Shown in pieces: positions 9,101 through 17,216 of a stretch of 64,000 nucleotides of DNA. This DNA is from Bacillota bacterium (GTDB lineage: Bacteria; Bacillota; Clostridia; Christensenellales; Aristaeellaceae): the NCBI GenBank assembly GCA_023460055.1, contig JAEWRJ010000015.1, positions 1-64,000 of the forward strand, given 5' to 3'. How positions within the stretch are numbered: the first letter of the stretch is position 1; each line of letters opens with the position of its first letter. Position numbers and translations under genes: made by a program. Below the pieces are notes generated by a model that searched no databases, was not told the origin of the DNA, and saw only the letters and a program-made list of their open reading frames with translations.

Positions 9101-11511
9101 TGGTCGCGACCAAGAAAGACTTTGAAAAGAAGAGCCGGAAGCGTTTCGTTTCACGCATCGCCACAGGCGATTATGATGCCATCATCATGGGACACAGCCA
9201 GTTTGAAAAGATACCGGTGTCCGCTGAGCGTCAGGAGCGCTTCCTTCAGGAACAGATTGATGAGATCAACGACGGCATTGAGGAGCTGAAGTCATCGCGC
9301 GGTGAGCGGTTTACCATCAAGCAGATGGAGCGCACCCGAAAGCAATTGGAGGCCCGGCTGGATAAGCTGCATAAGGCTGAGCGCAAAGATGATGTCATCA
9401 GTTTTGAGCAGCTGGGAGTTGACAGGCTGTTTGTCGATGAGGCGCATCACTATAAAAATCTGTTCCTGTATACCAAGATGCGCAATGTCGCCGGGCTTTC
9501 CGCCACGGAGGCGCAGAAATCATCGGATATGCTGCTCAAGTGCAGGTATCTCGATGAGATCACAGGGGGCAAGGGGATTGTGTTCGCGACAGGTACGCCT
9601 GTGTCCAACTCCATGACCGAGATGTACACCATGATGAGGTACCTGCAGCACGATACGCTTCTCAGGCATGGCCTGACGCATTTTGATGCCTGGGCCAGTA
9701 CCTACGGCGAGACGCAGACGGTCATTGAGCTGGCTCCGGAGGGGACAGGCTATCGCGCGCGGACACGCTTCGCCAAGTTCTTCAACCTTCCTGAGCTGAT
9801 GACGATGTTCAAGGGGGCAGCGGACATCAAGGTGAAGGATCAGCTGGATCTGCCTACGCCGGATGCGGTTTTCCATAATGTCATCGCGGAGCCGACTGAG
9901 CATCAGAAGATGCTGGTCGGCGAGTTGTCAAAGCGGGCGGCTGAAGTTCACGGGAGGCAGGTCGATCCCAAGGAGGACAACATGCTCAAGATCACCTCTG
10001 ACGGCAGGAAGCTGGGGCTTGATCAGCGCATCATCAATCCGCTCTTGCCGGATGATCCCGGCAGTAAGCTTAACCTGTGTGTGGACAATGTGTTCAGGAT
10101 ATGGGATGAGTCGCAAGCCGACAGGCTGACGCAGCTGATTTTCTGTGATATCAGCACACCGCGCAAGAAGAGTTCAAAGGAGGAGAGTACCGCCGCGCAG
10201 GAGGATGAGCAGGGGACAGATGGCGTTGATGTGCGTGACTTGGATGCCCTGATGGATCATCATTCGGATACGGGCAATGGTTTCTGTGTCTATGATGATA
10301 TCCGGGCCAAGCTGATTGCCCGAGGCGTTCCCGCTGATGAGATTGCCTTCATTCATGACGCCAATACCGAGCTTCGAAAGAAAGAGCTGTTCGCCAGGGT
10401 GCGCTCCGGGCAGGTTCGTGTATTGCTTGGCAGTACCTTCAAAATGGGCAGCGGCACGAATGTGCAGGACAGACTGGTCGCCTTGCATGATCTGGATTGC
10501 CCCTGGCGGCCGGGTGACTTGGAGCAGCGCGCCGGCAGGATCGTTCGTCAGGGCAACCTGAATGAACAGGTGCATATCTACAGGTATGCGACCAACGGCA
10601 CCTTTGACAGCTACCTGTGGCAAACAGTGGAGAATAAGCAGAAGTTCATCGGCCAGATCATGACGTCCCGCAGCCCGGTCAGAACCTGTGAGGATATAGA
10701 TGAGACGGCGCTGTCCTATGCTGAGATCAAGGCCCTGTGCGCCGGGGATGAGCGGATCAAGGAAAAGATGGATTTGGATATGTCGGTGTCGAGGCTGAAG
10801 CTGCTGAAGTCGAATCACCTGAGCCAGCAGTTCAAGCTGGAAGACAGCCTGATGAAAAGGTTTCCTGAGCAGATCGTTCTGACCAAGGAGTATATTGCCG
10901 GGTTTGAGCGCGATATAGCGGCCTTATCGTCGCATCCCTTGCCCGCAGAGGGTTTTGTTGGGATGAGGATAGGAGCGCTTGTCTATGAGGATAAGGAAAA
11001 GGCAGGTGTGGCCCTTCTGGAGGCTTGCGCGCGGCTGAGCGTCACGGGCGCTGAGCCCATCGGGCAGTACAGGGGTTTGGATATGTTTCTCGCGCTGGAG
11101 AACTTCGCGGCAACGTATCGGCTGACGCTCAAGGGCGCGATGGCGCATCCGGTGGAGCTGGGGCAGGATGCCAGGGGGAATATCACGCGCATCGACAATG
11201 CCTTGGCGCAGGCGCAGGATAAGCTGGCGTTCCAAAGGGCGGCGCTGGATGATCTTTATATGCAGATAGAGTCTGCCAAGGCGGAAATAGGAAAGCCCTT
11301 TGCGCAGGAGGAGGAGCTGCGCGAAAAAATGGCCCGCCTGACGGAGCTGAATAGTTTGCTCAACATGGACGGCGCGCCTGCGCCCGTGCTCGCGGAGGCG
11401 GAGGAGGTCGTGGCGAAGTCTGTCAGACCGTCTGTCCTTCAGCAGCTGAGGCCGTCTGTTCCAGCTATCAGAACCGGGGAGGATCATAGGCCCCATGAGG
11501 CGGTGAGGTAA
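3106..11511 (+). CDS. Giant N6-DNA methylase / SNF2-type helicase polyprotein
   Basis: 2,801 residues. The DNA-methylase core has motif I ILEPSMGVGNFFG (about 1,264) and SNVPFG (about 1,329) in place of NPPY. The SF2 helicase has Walker A HEVGAGKT (about 1,946), DEAHH (about 2,110), ATGTPVSNS (about 2,161) and motif VI QRAGRIVRQG (about 2,473). A coiled tail follows. Such proteins are ICE backbone genes, thought to modify or remodel transferring DNA. Residues 259-376 are a Gly/Asp/Arg/Gln-rich disordered linker that coincides exactly with the embedded TnpV gene. The AGGAGGG ribosome site runs straight into the ATG at 3106, so the true start may be TTG 3112 (7-base spacing) or ATG 3124. The stop overlaps the mobC start. 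Confidence 0.85.
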   Translation: MPLVITMMRFVDITKDAAGELTRSHRSWTAYLQAAGRLYTFTFPQQLAIYAQRPEATACTSYDGWLAHDRQVKYRAKGIALMDDHHLYPRLRYVFDVSDTYALDRSPAPTPWTISEDAQPVVAEAIYERYGVNLGKGLLAQLDALAHQEVQAYWEDFRSDILRIVDGSALDDYDHISIEQRFKAAASASLAYTLMDRCGLEPDRYFEPEDFAAVYDFDAKSVTALGSAISRISGEVLRGIAEIIKDEGQRKSAERTEDNERAELQAGRGVSGTESDAGRADGGSDRQVRPDAQDAFGEQQAPDLRPDDNGGDAVRAPGGDRQAGGGASGTDDAPGEGPDEPERGTQGQRPDGLGRADEQPESAGGRSHSGGSDLQLNQQLNLFESPEMTAGAVQQAERGSFSHFAFSYAEEETDHILRLGGNERQSRERIADQYMMSKPLEEIAAFLSREYVGGSGLVTDKGRLSAWYAEDGIHIARGNAARYISSAQVMTWQEAAARIGELLDEGRFASHAELAEANNHVRRRLADSLLFLYQDLSDTAHQYGHLTSIKVYHAMNHGERTARLAEALAEPRFLRDFTTEYQRFLNLYKDQPDLLRFHHHRTDELPARLRDLALPRQAYTSDMADVPQTGRFITEDEIDSNLAVRASAKEGSKERIYHYFIQKRSLNERAAFLKAEYGTGGYNHALPGSFHSGMDYSPKGIYLKKPECPDVVMTWNQAARRVDDLILHKRYPIPRTLDDPARTVTADDIDEALREGNSSTNSQDNAVDIIPDIRDDEDDVIDVEALKERLAQRGFHNGEFTDPEALDNDPFIRMVQATVDQIAEREDRLRQEAEKVRDPLTPPYKTGDSVYLEHKAFVIENISDHHVELRNPAQVYPIFRTESRQRFEQMLYQDGRNGHITEFLPADLNLTDNDLQDVLTSEGGLLIQRDKDYISGWIRSGEGNTRVAQKLSEIYAKTAETMNLVSGETIDYFASATGLEIDFQEDSVMKLSFSWREIAAVLRAMYLRERDGFFQEAPEREAVRLAGEPVYKLGDRVGFPGHDRDISGTIVYIGDKDIRIHTGPYSWSDEVVSRAFFEEAIRQDERNRALFIVPEDKPAPVITAQTVAVHPAIQNGLPYDIVFETLHIDQPEPHLASMQARDAAQKAENYRITDDALGRGGAKAKYGYNIEAIRTLKKIEAEGRSASPQEQDVLSRYVGWGALSQVFDKNAQSWEKEYQELSDLLSPEEFKAARSSTLNAHYTSPVVIRAIYTAIEAMGFDGGNILEPSMGVGNFFGLLPESLRASRLYGVELDQLTGRIARQLYPRADITIAGFESTDRRDFYDLAISNVPFGNYKVSDHAYDKLNYSIHDYFFAKALDQVRPGGLIAFITSHFTLDKQSDEVRAYIARRAEFLGAVRLPNTAFLRNAGTEVTSDIIFLKRREQPLEIAPDWLQLGQTDEGVPLNRYFLEHPEMVLGKMEMISGLYGKEAACVPVPGQELAEQLQAAMRNIRGEYEKAQPIEQGDAGIQDDIPADPDVRNYAYTIHRGEVYYRENARMRRPEISANAKDRIRGLIALRESVHRLIDLQMSDGAPEEGMQAARKELNRLYDAFSGRYGLINDRANAKAFSGDSSFYLLCSLEVLDEENRLKRKADMFTKRTIRPHQVATSVDTATEALAISIAERAGVDMPYMSGLTGKDEDTLYRELTGVIYKDFIDPVNGLSLYRTADDFLSGNVRLKLKKYKELVDRLPQEHHDLPALRVNVEALEAVQPADLEATDIEVRLGATWIDPAVIQKFMFETFLPSPYLRFGGLEVHYAPMTAEWSISGKNHVNFNDVNAYTNYGTERVSAYKILEESLNLRDVRVYDSYEDEHGNKKRVLNQNETTLAQTKQQVIKNAFVDWLWKDADRRRELVETYNVLFNSLRPREYDGQHLRLAGANPEIRLRDHQLNAIAHILYGENVLLAHEVGAGKTFEMVAAAMESRRLGLCSKSLIVVPNHLTEQWAAEFLYLYPAANILVATKKDFEKKSRKRFVSRIATGDYDAIIMGHSQFEKIPVSAERQERFLQEQIDEINDGIEELKSSRGERFTIKQMERTRKQLEARLDKLHKAERKDDVISFEQLGVDRLFVDEAHHYKNLFLYTKMRNVAGLSATEAQKSSDMLLKCRYLDEITGGKGIVFATGTPVSNSMTEMYTMMRYLQHDTLLRHGLTHFDAWASTYGETQTVIELAPEGTGYRARTRFAKFFNLPELMTMFKGAADIKVKDQLDLPTPDAVFHNVIAEPTEHQKMLVGELSKRAAEVHGRQVDPKEDNMLKITSDGRKLGLDQRIINPLLPDDPGSKLNLCVDNVFRIWDESQADRLTQLIFCDISTPRKKSSKEESTAAQEDEQGTDGVDVRDLDALMDHHSDTGNGFCVYDDIRAKLIARGVPADEIAFIHDANTELRKKELFARVRSGQVRVLLGSTFKMGSGTNVQDRLVALHDLDCPWRPGDLEQRAGRIVRQGNLNEQVHIYRYATNGTFDSYLWQTVENKQKFIGQIMTSRSPVRTCEDIDETALSYAEIKALCAGDERIKEKMDLDMSVSRLKLLKSNHLSQQFKLEDSLMKRFPEQIVLTKEYIAGFERDIAALSSHPLPAEGFVGMRIGALVYEDKEKAGVALLEACARLSVTGAEPIGQYRGLDMFLALENFAATYRLTLKGAMAHPVELGQDARGNITRIDNALAQAQDKLAFQRAALDDLYMQIESAKAEIGKPFAQEEELREKMARLTELNSLLNMDGAPAPVLAEAEEVVAKSVRPSVLQQLRPSVPAIRTGEDHRPHEAVR
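3881..4234 (+). CDS. TnpV-like protein embedded out of frame in the giant helicase gene
   Basis: 117 residues in the +1 frame relative to the surrounding gene. It begins MKELSYRREGAYLVPNL and continues with GRYGLMRRTHLENNRP, LxEIDKQAEERLELM and DPMAWVGLMNNLKAQAEE to a LIYS end. This is the pattern of transposon-encoded TnpV proteins as I remember them. ATG 3881 is preceded by GGAAAGG at a 10-base distance. In the host frame the same bases give a low-complexity linker of exactly this length, which is what overprinting by a second real protein would produce. The function of TnpV is unknown. Expression is inferred, not shown. Confidence 0.65.
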   Translation: MKELSYRREGAYLVPNLMPDAQMAEAIGRYGLMRRTHLENNRPLIYDQMIMEGTLYAHLAEIDKQAEERLELMMRRGKARMNLSEELKDKDPMAWVGLMNNLKAQAEEVILEDLIYS

Positions 11512-11849
11512 TGGCCAACAGGCAAAGAGCTTGCCAGATAAAGTTCCGTGTGACTGAGGATGAGCTTGATTTGATCGAGCGGAAGATGGCACAGCTGGGG
11601 ACGCGTAACAGGGAGGCGTATCTCAGGAAGATGGCCATAGACGGACTGGTGGTCAAGCTGAACCTGCCGGAGTTGAAGGAAATGATCTCTCTGCTTCGCC
11701 GGGCGAATCACAATATCAATCAGATTGCCAGACGGGCAAACGAGTCAGGCAGTATCTATGAGCAGGATATGGAAGATATCAAGGGGCATTTGGATGAGAT
11801 TTGGCAGGCCGCCAATCAGGTGCTGTCTTCTTTGGCGGCCCTGGATTAA
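11511..11849 (+). CDS. mobC: MobC-family relaxosome accessory protein
   Basis: A 112-residue helical DNA-binding protein that helps the relaxase load on oriT. It starts with a basic ribbon-helix-helix-like segment (RACQIKFRVTEDELDLIERKM) and ends with the MobC hallmark LRRANHNINQIARRANESG, followed by a coiled helix. The ATG shares its A with the TAA of the giant helicase, so translation is probably coupled. Normally the relaxase gene follows directly. Here it is found only at 22,102, with about 10 kb of cargo in between. Confidence 0.9.
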   Translation: MANRQRACQIKFRVTEDELDLIERKMAQLGTRNREAYLRKMAIDGLVVKLNLPELKEMISLLRRANHNINQIARRANESGSIYEQDMEDIKGHLDEIWQAANQVLSSLAALD

Positions 11850-11855
11850 CACTGG

Positions 11856-11887
11856 CCCGGAGGGCAGGCGCATGCCTTCCCTTCGGG
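11856..11887 (+). other. Imperfect hairpin between mobC and the sortase gene
   Basis: Arms CCCG-AGG-AGGC and GCCT-CCT-CGGG pair with two small internal loops around a GCAT loop. There is no T-run of note, so this is a weak terminator or attenuator at best. It marks the point where conserved ICE backbone gives way to cargo. Confidence 0.4.
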
Positions 11888-11909
11888 TGCTATTTCAGAA
11901 AGGAAAAGT

Positions 11910-12851
11910 ATGAGTAAAAGATTAAGAATCATGGGATTGATATTGATGCTGGTATTTGTTGTCATATGTATCTTCATCAGCTGGGAATACTATGTAGAAA
12001 CTGAGGAAATGAATACCTTCGCTTCCCTGGCTGAGATGGTCGAAGAACAACGAAAGCTTGATACAAGCAATGAAGGATCGTCATCAAATAGCTCAGAAAA
12101 TCAGCCTGTTATATCAAGGCAAGCGGAGAACCAAAATGTTCAGCAGAAGTTGTTGCTGAACAAGGCTATGCAGATAGCCTCTACCGGTCCGATAAGCGGT
12201 GCGGGGATGCGCAGTACTCTATCTACTGAGCAGGATTATCTGGTCAGCGATGAGAATGGCATAGAAGAGAAGCGGATTCTTCCGCAGTATGAGGATCTAC
12301 ACGAGCAGAATCCGCATCTGTATGGTTGGATACGTATCGATGGTACCAAGATTAACTATCCAATTATGTTTTCACCTGATGAACCTGAGAGATACCTTGA
12401 TAAGGACTTCTATGGAAAGAAAGCGAAATATGGTGTTCCTTTTATCGATGGGATAACTGATATTCAAGGTAGCCGTCATCTCCTTATCCATGGTCACAAT
12501 GCTCGAAGTGGCATTCTTTTTGGTGATCTGGATAGATATGGAAAAAAGTCCTTTTGGAAGGAGCACCGATACATCCGGTTTGACACCTTGTACGAGGAAA
12601 GGTTGTATGAGATTGTGGCGGTATGTCGTACAAGTACTTCAGAAAAAAAAGACGGACAAATAAGGTTTTTCGACTTTACAAATATATGGGATGAAGCTGC
12701 TATGATAGCATACATACAGTTTCTGTCGGAAAATGCAATGTATGATACTGGATTAACCATTGAACCTGACAGAGAGTTGATTACACTATCTACTTGTTCA
12801 TATCATTCTGAAAATGGAAGGTTAATTATTATCGCAAAACAATCTAAGTGA
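11910..12851 (+). CDS. Class B sortase, membrane anchored
   Basis: 313 residues. A hydrophobic N-terminal anchor (about 6-26) is followed by a Ser/Asn/Gln-rich linker and a sortase B domain starting near LPQYEDLHEQNPHLYGWIRI. Catalytic His is in IHGHN (about 195), Cys in LSTCSYH (about 296) and Arg in GRLIII (about 304). It is a transpeptidase acting outside the membrane. ICE sortases usually anchor or assemble conjugation surface proteins; no obvious NPxTN-type substrate is encoded in this window. RBS GAAAGGAAAAG. Base composition becomes AT-richer through the second half of the gene. Confidence 0.9.
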   Translation: MSKRLRIMGLILMLVFVVICIFISWEYYVETEEMNTFASLAEMVEEQRKLDTSNEGSSSNSSENQPVISRQAENQNVQQKLLLNKAMQIASTGPISGAGMRSTLSTEQDYLVSDENGIEEKRILPQYEDLHEQNPHLYGWIRIDGTKINYPIMFSPDEPERYLDKDFYGKKAKYGVPFIDGITDIQGSRHLLIHGHNARSGILFGDLDRYGKKSFWKEHRYIRFDTLYEERLYEIVAVCRTSTSEKKDGQIRFFDFTNIWDEAAMIAYIQFLSENAMYDTGLTIEPDRELITLSTCSYHSENGRLIIIAKQSK

Positions 12852-12941
12852 ATATTAAAGCAGAATAATATATGAGATGAAGCCACACTCCAAACGAAAG
12901 CGCTATTGAAAGCATTATTCTTTCGCCTTAATAGTATTCTA

Positions 12942-12970
12942 TCGACTAGTTAATCAAAATGGTATATAAT
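12942..12970 (+). promoter_or_regulatory. Sigma-A promoter for the Gabija-like operon
   Basis: TCGACT (12942-12947), a 17-base spacer, then TATAAT (12965-12970), 46 bases before the start codon of the OLD-nuclease gene in an AT-rich intergenic stretch. Confidence 0.55.
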
Positions 12971-13015
12971 TGGGATATATTCACTGGACTCGACTTTGTT
13001 TGAGGAGAAAAGGTA

Positions 13016-15091
13016 ATGAAACTAAAGACAATCCATATATCCAATTACCGAAAAATATATGATGTACAACTAAATATGGAAGATAGCATAACCATTATTG
13101 CTGGAGCGAATAATAGTGGGAAAACCTCTCTTGTTGAGCTGCTTAAATCAGTTTTTGGGAGCGGAAAGTGCAAATTCGAGAGTGATGATTTTTCTGCTAT
13201 AGAATGTCAAAAGTGGAGCAATAAAGTCTATCCTATGTGTCGTTCTGCATTTACTAATGGAAAACAAAAAGAAGAAATCGTAACAGAAATATGTGAAATA
13301 ATTACCCAGGATGAGAAACCCGAAGATGCTATTATAATACCGCCAATTGAAGTGAAAATTCAAATTGATTATAATGAAAAAGAGGATGACATTCGCCATT
13401 TTGCTGATTATATTATGGAGCTTGACTCGAGCAATACAAGCTTTTACTTTATCTACCGTTACGGATTAAATAGGGATAGATTTTGGAAAAGCATAGATGC
13501 TGAGTACGAAAAGCTCTCTGTCCGATTCAGTAAGCTATCCGAAGACGAAGACAAGAACAAGGATATCGTTCGTGTTGTCAAAGAAATGCTCATATCCCTA
13601 TATGCAGGTTCATGCGAAGAAATGGCATACTTCTCTGATAAATTATATAAAAATAGAGTTGCTATGGATATATCATCATTTAAGAATCTATTTAATTATA
13701 ATAATATTATGGCCGGCCGAACTTTAGATGATGAAAATACCGATAGAACAAGAATTCTAAGCAAAAGCATGGTTGATATCGCCAGCCAAGAAGAGAGCTG
13801 GCAGGATTTGCTTTGCCGCCTTCCGGATCAAATTATTCAGCCTATTCAGCAAGCAAGGATTCAGGAAAGAGTTCGAGAAGCATCGCTTGATTCTTTACGT
13901 GTTACAATGGAGGCAGTTTCCAGAACCAACGGGGGACATGCCGGAAATATTGTAATTGACATGAACGTAACTGAAGATGCTGTCCATGCATTGCTGAAAA
14001 GTATAACTTCTGCAAAATATCAAGCGGATGACCACTATTTGAGAGAGTCTTCGCAAGGGTTAGGATATAGCAATCTTATCTATATCCATCTTCAATTAGA
14101 GAGGTTCAAGAGAAGCATAGACCCTCTTCTTGTAAATATATTTATAATCGAAGAACCGGAAGCACATATGCATCCTCAAATGCAGAACGTTTTTGCCCAA
14201 TACTTATTTGAGTATTACAATCAAGGCATAGGTATACAAGGGGTGCTCACAACGCACTCGCATGAGGTAGTTCGTTCTGCGAAAATCTCCCAGCTCAGGG
14301 TATTGCGTCAGGAAGAGCCTTTCAGATGCAGAATGTTTGACTTGCGCGAATTTCAAAACTCAATTGCATCATGTAAGGAGCTTCTTGAATTCTATGATTT
14401 TTTCTACGCAGTCAATTTCCCTGATATTATTTTCGCTGACAAAATCATTATGTATGAAGGTGATACAGAACGAATGCTTATAAAAAGTGCATTGTGCTTA
14501 AAAGACTTTGAGTTTATAAGAGGACAGTACGTTTCTTTCGTTCAGGTTGGCGGAGCGTATGCTTATAACTATAAGTCTATTATTGACTTTTTGGGTATAA
14601 AGACTGTTTTGATAACGGATTTGGACTATGACAATGATTCATCAAGCGATACTGATGTCTTGGCCTCTACCACGACAAATTCAACGATTAATAAGTTTTC
14701 TAGAAGCGAACTAAATCAATCAAATCCAACTATACAAAAACTATATGATTGGCAAAATAAATTCGCTCCAATTGTAGTGGGGAGCATTTATCTTGCTTTT
14801 CAAGGGGAAAATGATCATTTTTCAAGGACTCTCGAAGAAGCAATGCTTGCAAAATACTACGGGGTTTCGGCATTAGATAAAAGGTCCGCGAATGAATGGA
14901 AAAAGAATCGAGGAAAGGACAAACTTATATTCACCATTCCTAGGAAAGAAGAAACTTGCAGTATTCATGATATTGTTGAGCACACATCAAATAGAAAGAC
15001 GGATTTTATGTATTCGGTTATCCTCAATAACTTGGTAAATGCAATGCTTCCAGCTTATATAAGGGAGGCATTGTTATGGCTAGCAAACTAA
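13016..15091 (+). CDS. Gabija GajA-like OLD-family ATPase/TOPRIM nuclease
   Basis: 691 residues. The N-terminal ABC/SMC-type ATPase begins MKLKTIHISNYRKI, with Walker A GANNSGKTS (30-38), a signature-like SSQGLGYSNL (about 345) and Walker B FIIEEPEAHMHP (about 375), then an H-loop TTHSHE. A TOPRIM nuclease domain follows, with MYEGDTERML (about 480) and LITDLDYD (about 533). It is followed with a 16-base overlap by a UvrD-like helicase, which is the GajA-GajB arrangement of the Gabija anti-phage system. It is longer than the GajA I know (about 580 residues), so this may be a divergent subtype or another OLD-helicase system. RBS GAGGAGAAAAGG. Confidence 0.8.
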   Translation: MKLKTIHISNYRKIYDVQLNMEDSITIIAGANNSGKTSLVELLKSVFGSGKCKFESDDFSAIECQKWSNKVYPMCRSAFTNGKQKEEIVTEICEIITQDEKPEDAIIIPPIEVKIQIDYNEKEDDIRHFADYIMELDSSNTSFYFIYRYGLNRDRFWKSIDAEYEKLSVRFSKLSEDEDKNKDIVRVVKEMLISLYAGSCEEMAYFSDKLYKNRVAMDISSFKNLFNYNNIMAGRTLDDENTDRTRILSKSMVDIASQEESWQDLLCRLPDQIIQPIQQARIQERVREASLDSLRVTMEAVSRTNGGHAGNIVIDMNVTEDAVHALLKSITSAKYQADDHYLRESSQGLGYSNLIYIHLQLERFKRSIDPLLVNIFIIEEPEAHMHPQMQNVFAQYLFEYYNQGIGIQGVLTTHSHEVVRSAKISQLRVLRQEEPFRCRMFDLREFQNSIASCKELLEFYDFFYAVNFPDIIFADKIIMYEGDTERMLIKSALCLKDFEFIRGQYVSFVQVGGAYAYNYKSIIDFLGIKTVLITDLDYDNDSSSDTDVLASTTTNSTINKFSRSELNQSNPTIQKLYDWQNKFAPIVVGSIYLAFQGENDHFSRTLEEAMLAKYYGVSALDKRSANEWKKNRGKDKLIFTIPRKEETCSIHDIVEHTSNRKTDFMYSVILNNLVNAMLPAYIREALLWLAN

Positions 15092-17058
15092 ATAATTGTT
15101 TTCTAATTAACGCCCCTGCAGGAAGTGGAAAGACGACACAGATAAAGGCAATGGTGCAAAAATATATTGTTGAGATGCCCGGAGATAACATTCTGTGTAT
15201 TACTTACACCAACCGTGCTGCAGAAGAGCTGTCAAATGGAATTGAATCAAAAAATGTGTATATCGGTACTATACATTCTTTCCTTCATGCATTTATGAAG
15301 CGGTATTTTACTCACCAAGATATTCTTGATTTATATTATGAAGTATATGGTGACCAAATTAAGGGACGCATTGAAAACCTTGAACAGACTGATTATGTTG
15401 CAGATAGCAATAGTAAATATGTAGAAAAATATGGTGAGCTTAGCTACGAAGCAATTCGAAAAAATATAAAGACTCTTTCATATAATGAATCTCCATTCAA
15501 CTCTCTATATTATGGGGGGCTATCCCATGATGACTTAATAAGTTTTTCAAAACATATTTTTGATCGATATTCCATTATTGGGAAAATGATATCTTCAAAG
15601 TATCAGCATATTTTCATTGATGAATACCAGGATACAATGGCGGATGTTTTGAAAATATTTTATAAAAGTGTTGCTGGATCGAACACACATTTATACTTGT
15701 TTGGGGATCGAATGCAGCAGATTTATAGGAATTATGATGGTTCTTTTGAAGAGCAATTTGAATTATTTGACACTACGCAGTCACTATTGATTAATCATCG
15801 ATCAGTGACGGCCATTGTGAAACTATTAAATAAAATATGTAATGATCCATCTTTTGATCAAGATAATTCGCGCAAAATGAAGTCAGTAAGCGCGGATTTT
15901 TTACCGCGCATTGTTATTAGCGACAACATTGATGAATCGATTAATGGAATAAAAGAATCTGATTCAAGTGCCTTGGTGCTGTATCTTCTGAACAGAGAGC
16001 GCTTTGGCTATATTGGTGCCCTTAACCTTTATCAAGCATTTTCTGGGATGGATAAGTACTCATTTGGTAAAACCTATACAGCAGTGGATGTACTAACAAC
16101 GCCCTATGATGTAAACCCAGATCCTTTGATAAAAGTATTATACTGCATTGTTCATATGGCAGACTGCTATCAGAAGGAGCAGTATGGCTCAATTATTCAG
16201 ACGTTAAAAACATATAAGTCAATGTTCTGTAAGGACAGCTGGTATATCAAAACGCATGATGACAAGAAAAAACTGCTTAGCAAATTGAAGAAAGTGTTTG
16301 CGGGTTTTAAGGATGAGAATAAAACAATAGCTGATTTGCTAACTATGCTTTTAGATACTTCAATAGCGGAAAACACTTATGTGGAAGGTATTTATGCCGA
16401 TAGAGATTATCACCAGGTATTCGATGTGCCTGTTATTGAATTAAAGCGAGTTATCGAATATCTGGGAAATCCTAAAGTATCAACGCAGCATGGAGTGAAG
16501 GGGGAAAGCCATGATAGCGTGGTGTTTGTCGCAGATAACTGTAGTACTAATCCCGTAGTCCATATGTATCGGTTTTTTGACATGTGGGGAAATTTCTCGG
16601 TTTCATTAAAGCCATTTAGCCAGTTTTATTACAGCTATATTACTGAATTGGCTGATTTACAGTACACTATTGGTATAAAAATAAGTGATCTAAAAAAGGA
16701 CACTTATACTCAGCACGAAAAGGCAATCAGTGAAAAAATCGCTACAATAATTGACAAGTTTACGAATAATTCATATTTTATGTATCTGTGTATGGAAAAA
16801 TATGACCAATACTTAAAAAAACCGGGAGTGACAAAAGCCAAAGACTGTTTGAAAGAGAGCACTGTATTCGGTGTGCTAAGTGCTTATAAACTGTTTTATG
16901 TTGGATGTTCACGAGCAAGAAAAAATCTCACTATTCTTTTGGATCGATCAAAGGTCATAGGAGATTTTGAAAGACAGAAACGCAGATTTATTGAAATAGG
17001 ATTTACAATCTTACAGGCTGATTCTACATTCAATTCAATATCGGAGGGCGGTCAATAA
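15076..17058 (+). CDS. Gabija GajB-like UvrD/Rep-family helicase
   Basis: 660 residues. Superfamily 1A motifs are in order: Walker A NAPAGSGKTTQ (about 13), motif Ia CITYTNRAAEEL, TIHSF, motif II FIDEYQDT (about 183), motif III FGDRMQQIYR, HGVKGESHDSVV (motif V-like, about 475) and motif VI VGCSRARKNL (about 615). It starts inside the last codons of the nuclease gene (AAGGGAGG before the ATG), so the two proteins are made together. In Gabija, GajB senses or unwinds nucleic acid and cooperates with GajA. At 660 residues it is longer than classical GajB (about 490), with an insertion between motifs IV and V. Confidence 0.8.
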   Translation: MASKLNNCFLINAPAGSGKTTQIKAMVQKYIVEMPGDNILCITYTNRAAEELSNGIESKNVYIGTIHSFLHAFMKRYFTHQDILDLYYEVYGDQIKGRIENLEQTDYVADSNSKYVEKYGELSYEAIRKNIKTLSYNESPFNSLYYGGLSHDDLISFSKHIFDRYSIIGKMISSKYQHIFIDEYQDTMADVLKIFYKSVAGSNTHLYLFGDRMQQIYRNYDGSFEEQFELFDTTQSLLINHRSVTAIVKLLNKICNDPSFDQDNSRKMKSVSADFLPRIVISDNIDESINGIKESDSSALVLYLLNRERFGYIGALNLYQAFSGMDKYSFGKTYTAVDVLTTPYDVNPDPLIKVLYCIVHMADCYQKEQYGSIIQTLKTYKSMFCKDSWYIKTHDDKKKLLSKLKKVFAGFKDENKTIADLLTMLLDTSIAENTYVEGIYADRDYHQVFDVPVIELKRVIEYLGNPKVSTQHGVKGESHDSVVFVADNCSTNPVVHMYRFFDMWGNFSVSLKPFSQFYYSYITELADLQYTIGIKISDLKKDTYTQHEKAISEKIATIIDKFTNNSYFMYLCMEKYDQYLKKPGVTKAKDCLKESTVFGVLSAYKLFYVGCSRARKNLTILLDRSKVIGDFERQKRRFIEIGFTILQADSTFNSISEGGQ

Positions 17059-17216
17059 TTTATGTTATGAGATTAGTCTTTAGGCACTTAAAAGACGCTG
17101 AAAAACGAAATGTTGGAGGGAGAGTTATGGAACGGTGGTACACTCTTCGATAAGATAAACGTATACTGCACATTAGCTAGAAGACTATGGGAAATAATAT
17201 ATAGGAGGGATGATAC

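Noticed and set aside
13016..15091. Housekeeping RecF or SMC-like ATPase
   Set aside because: It has a C-terminal TOPRIM nuclease domain and overlaps a UvrD-like gene, which fits OLD/Gabija rather than RecF.
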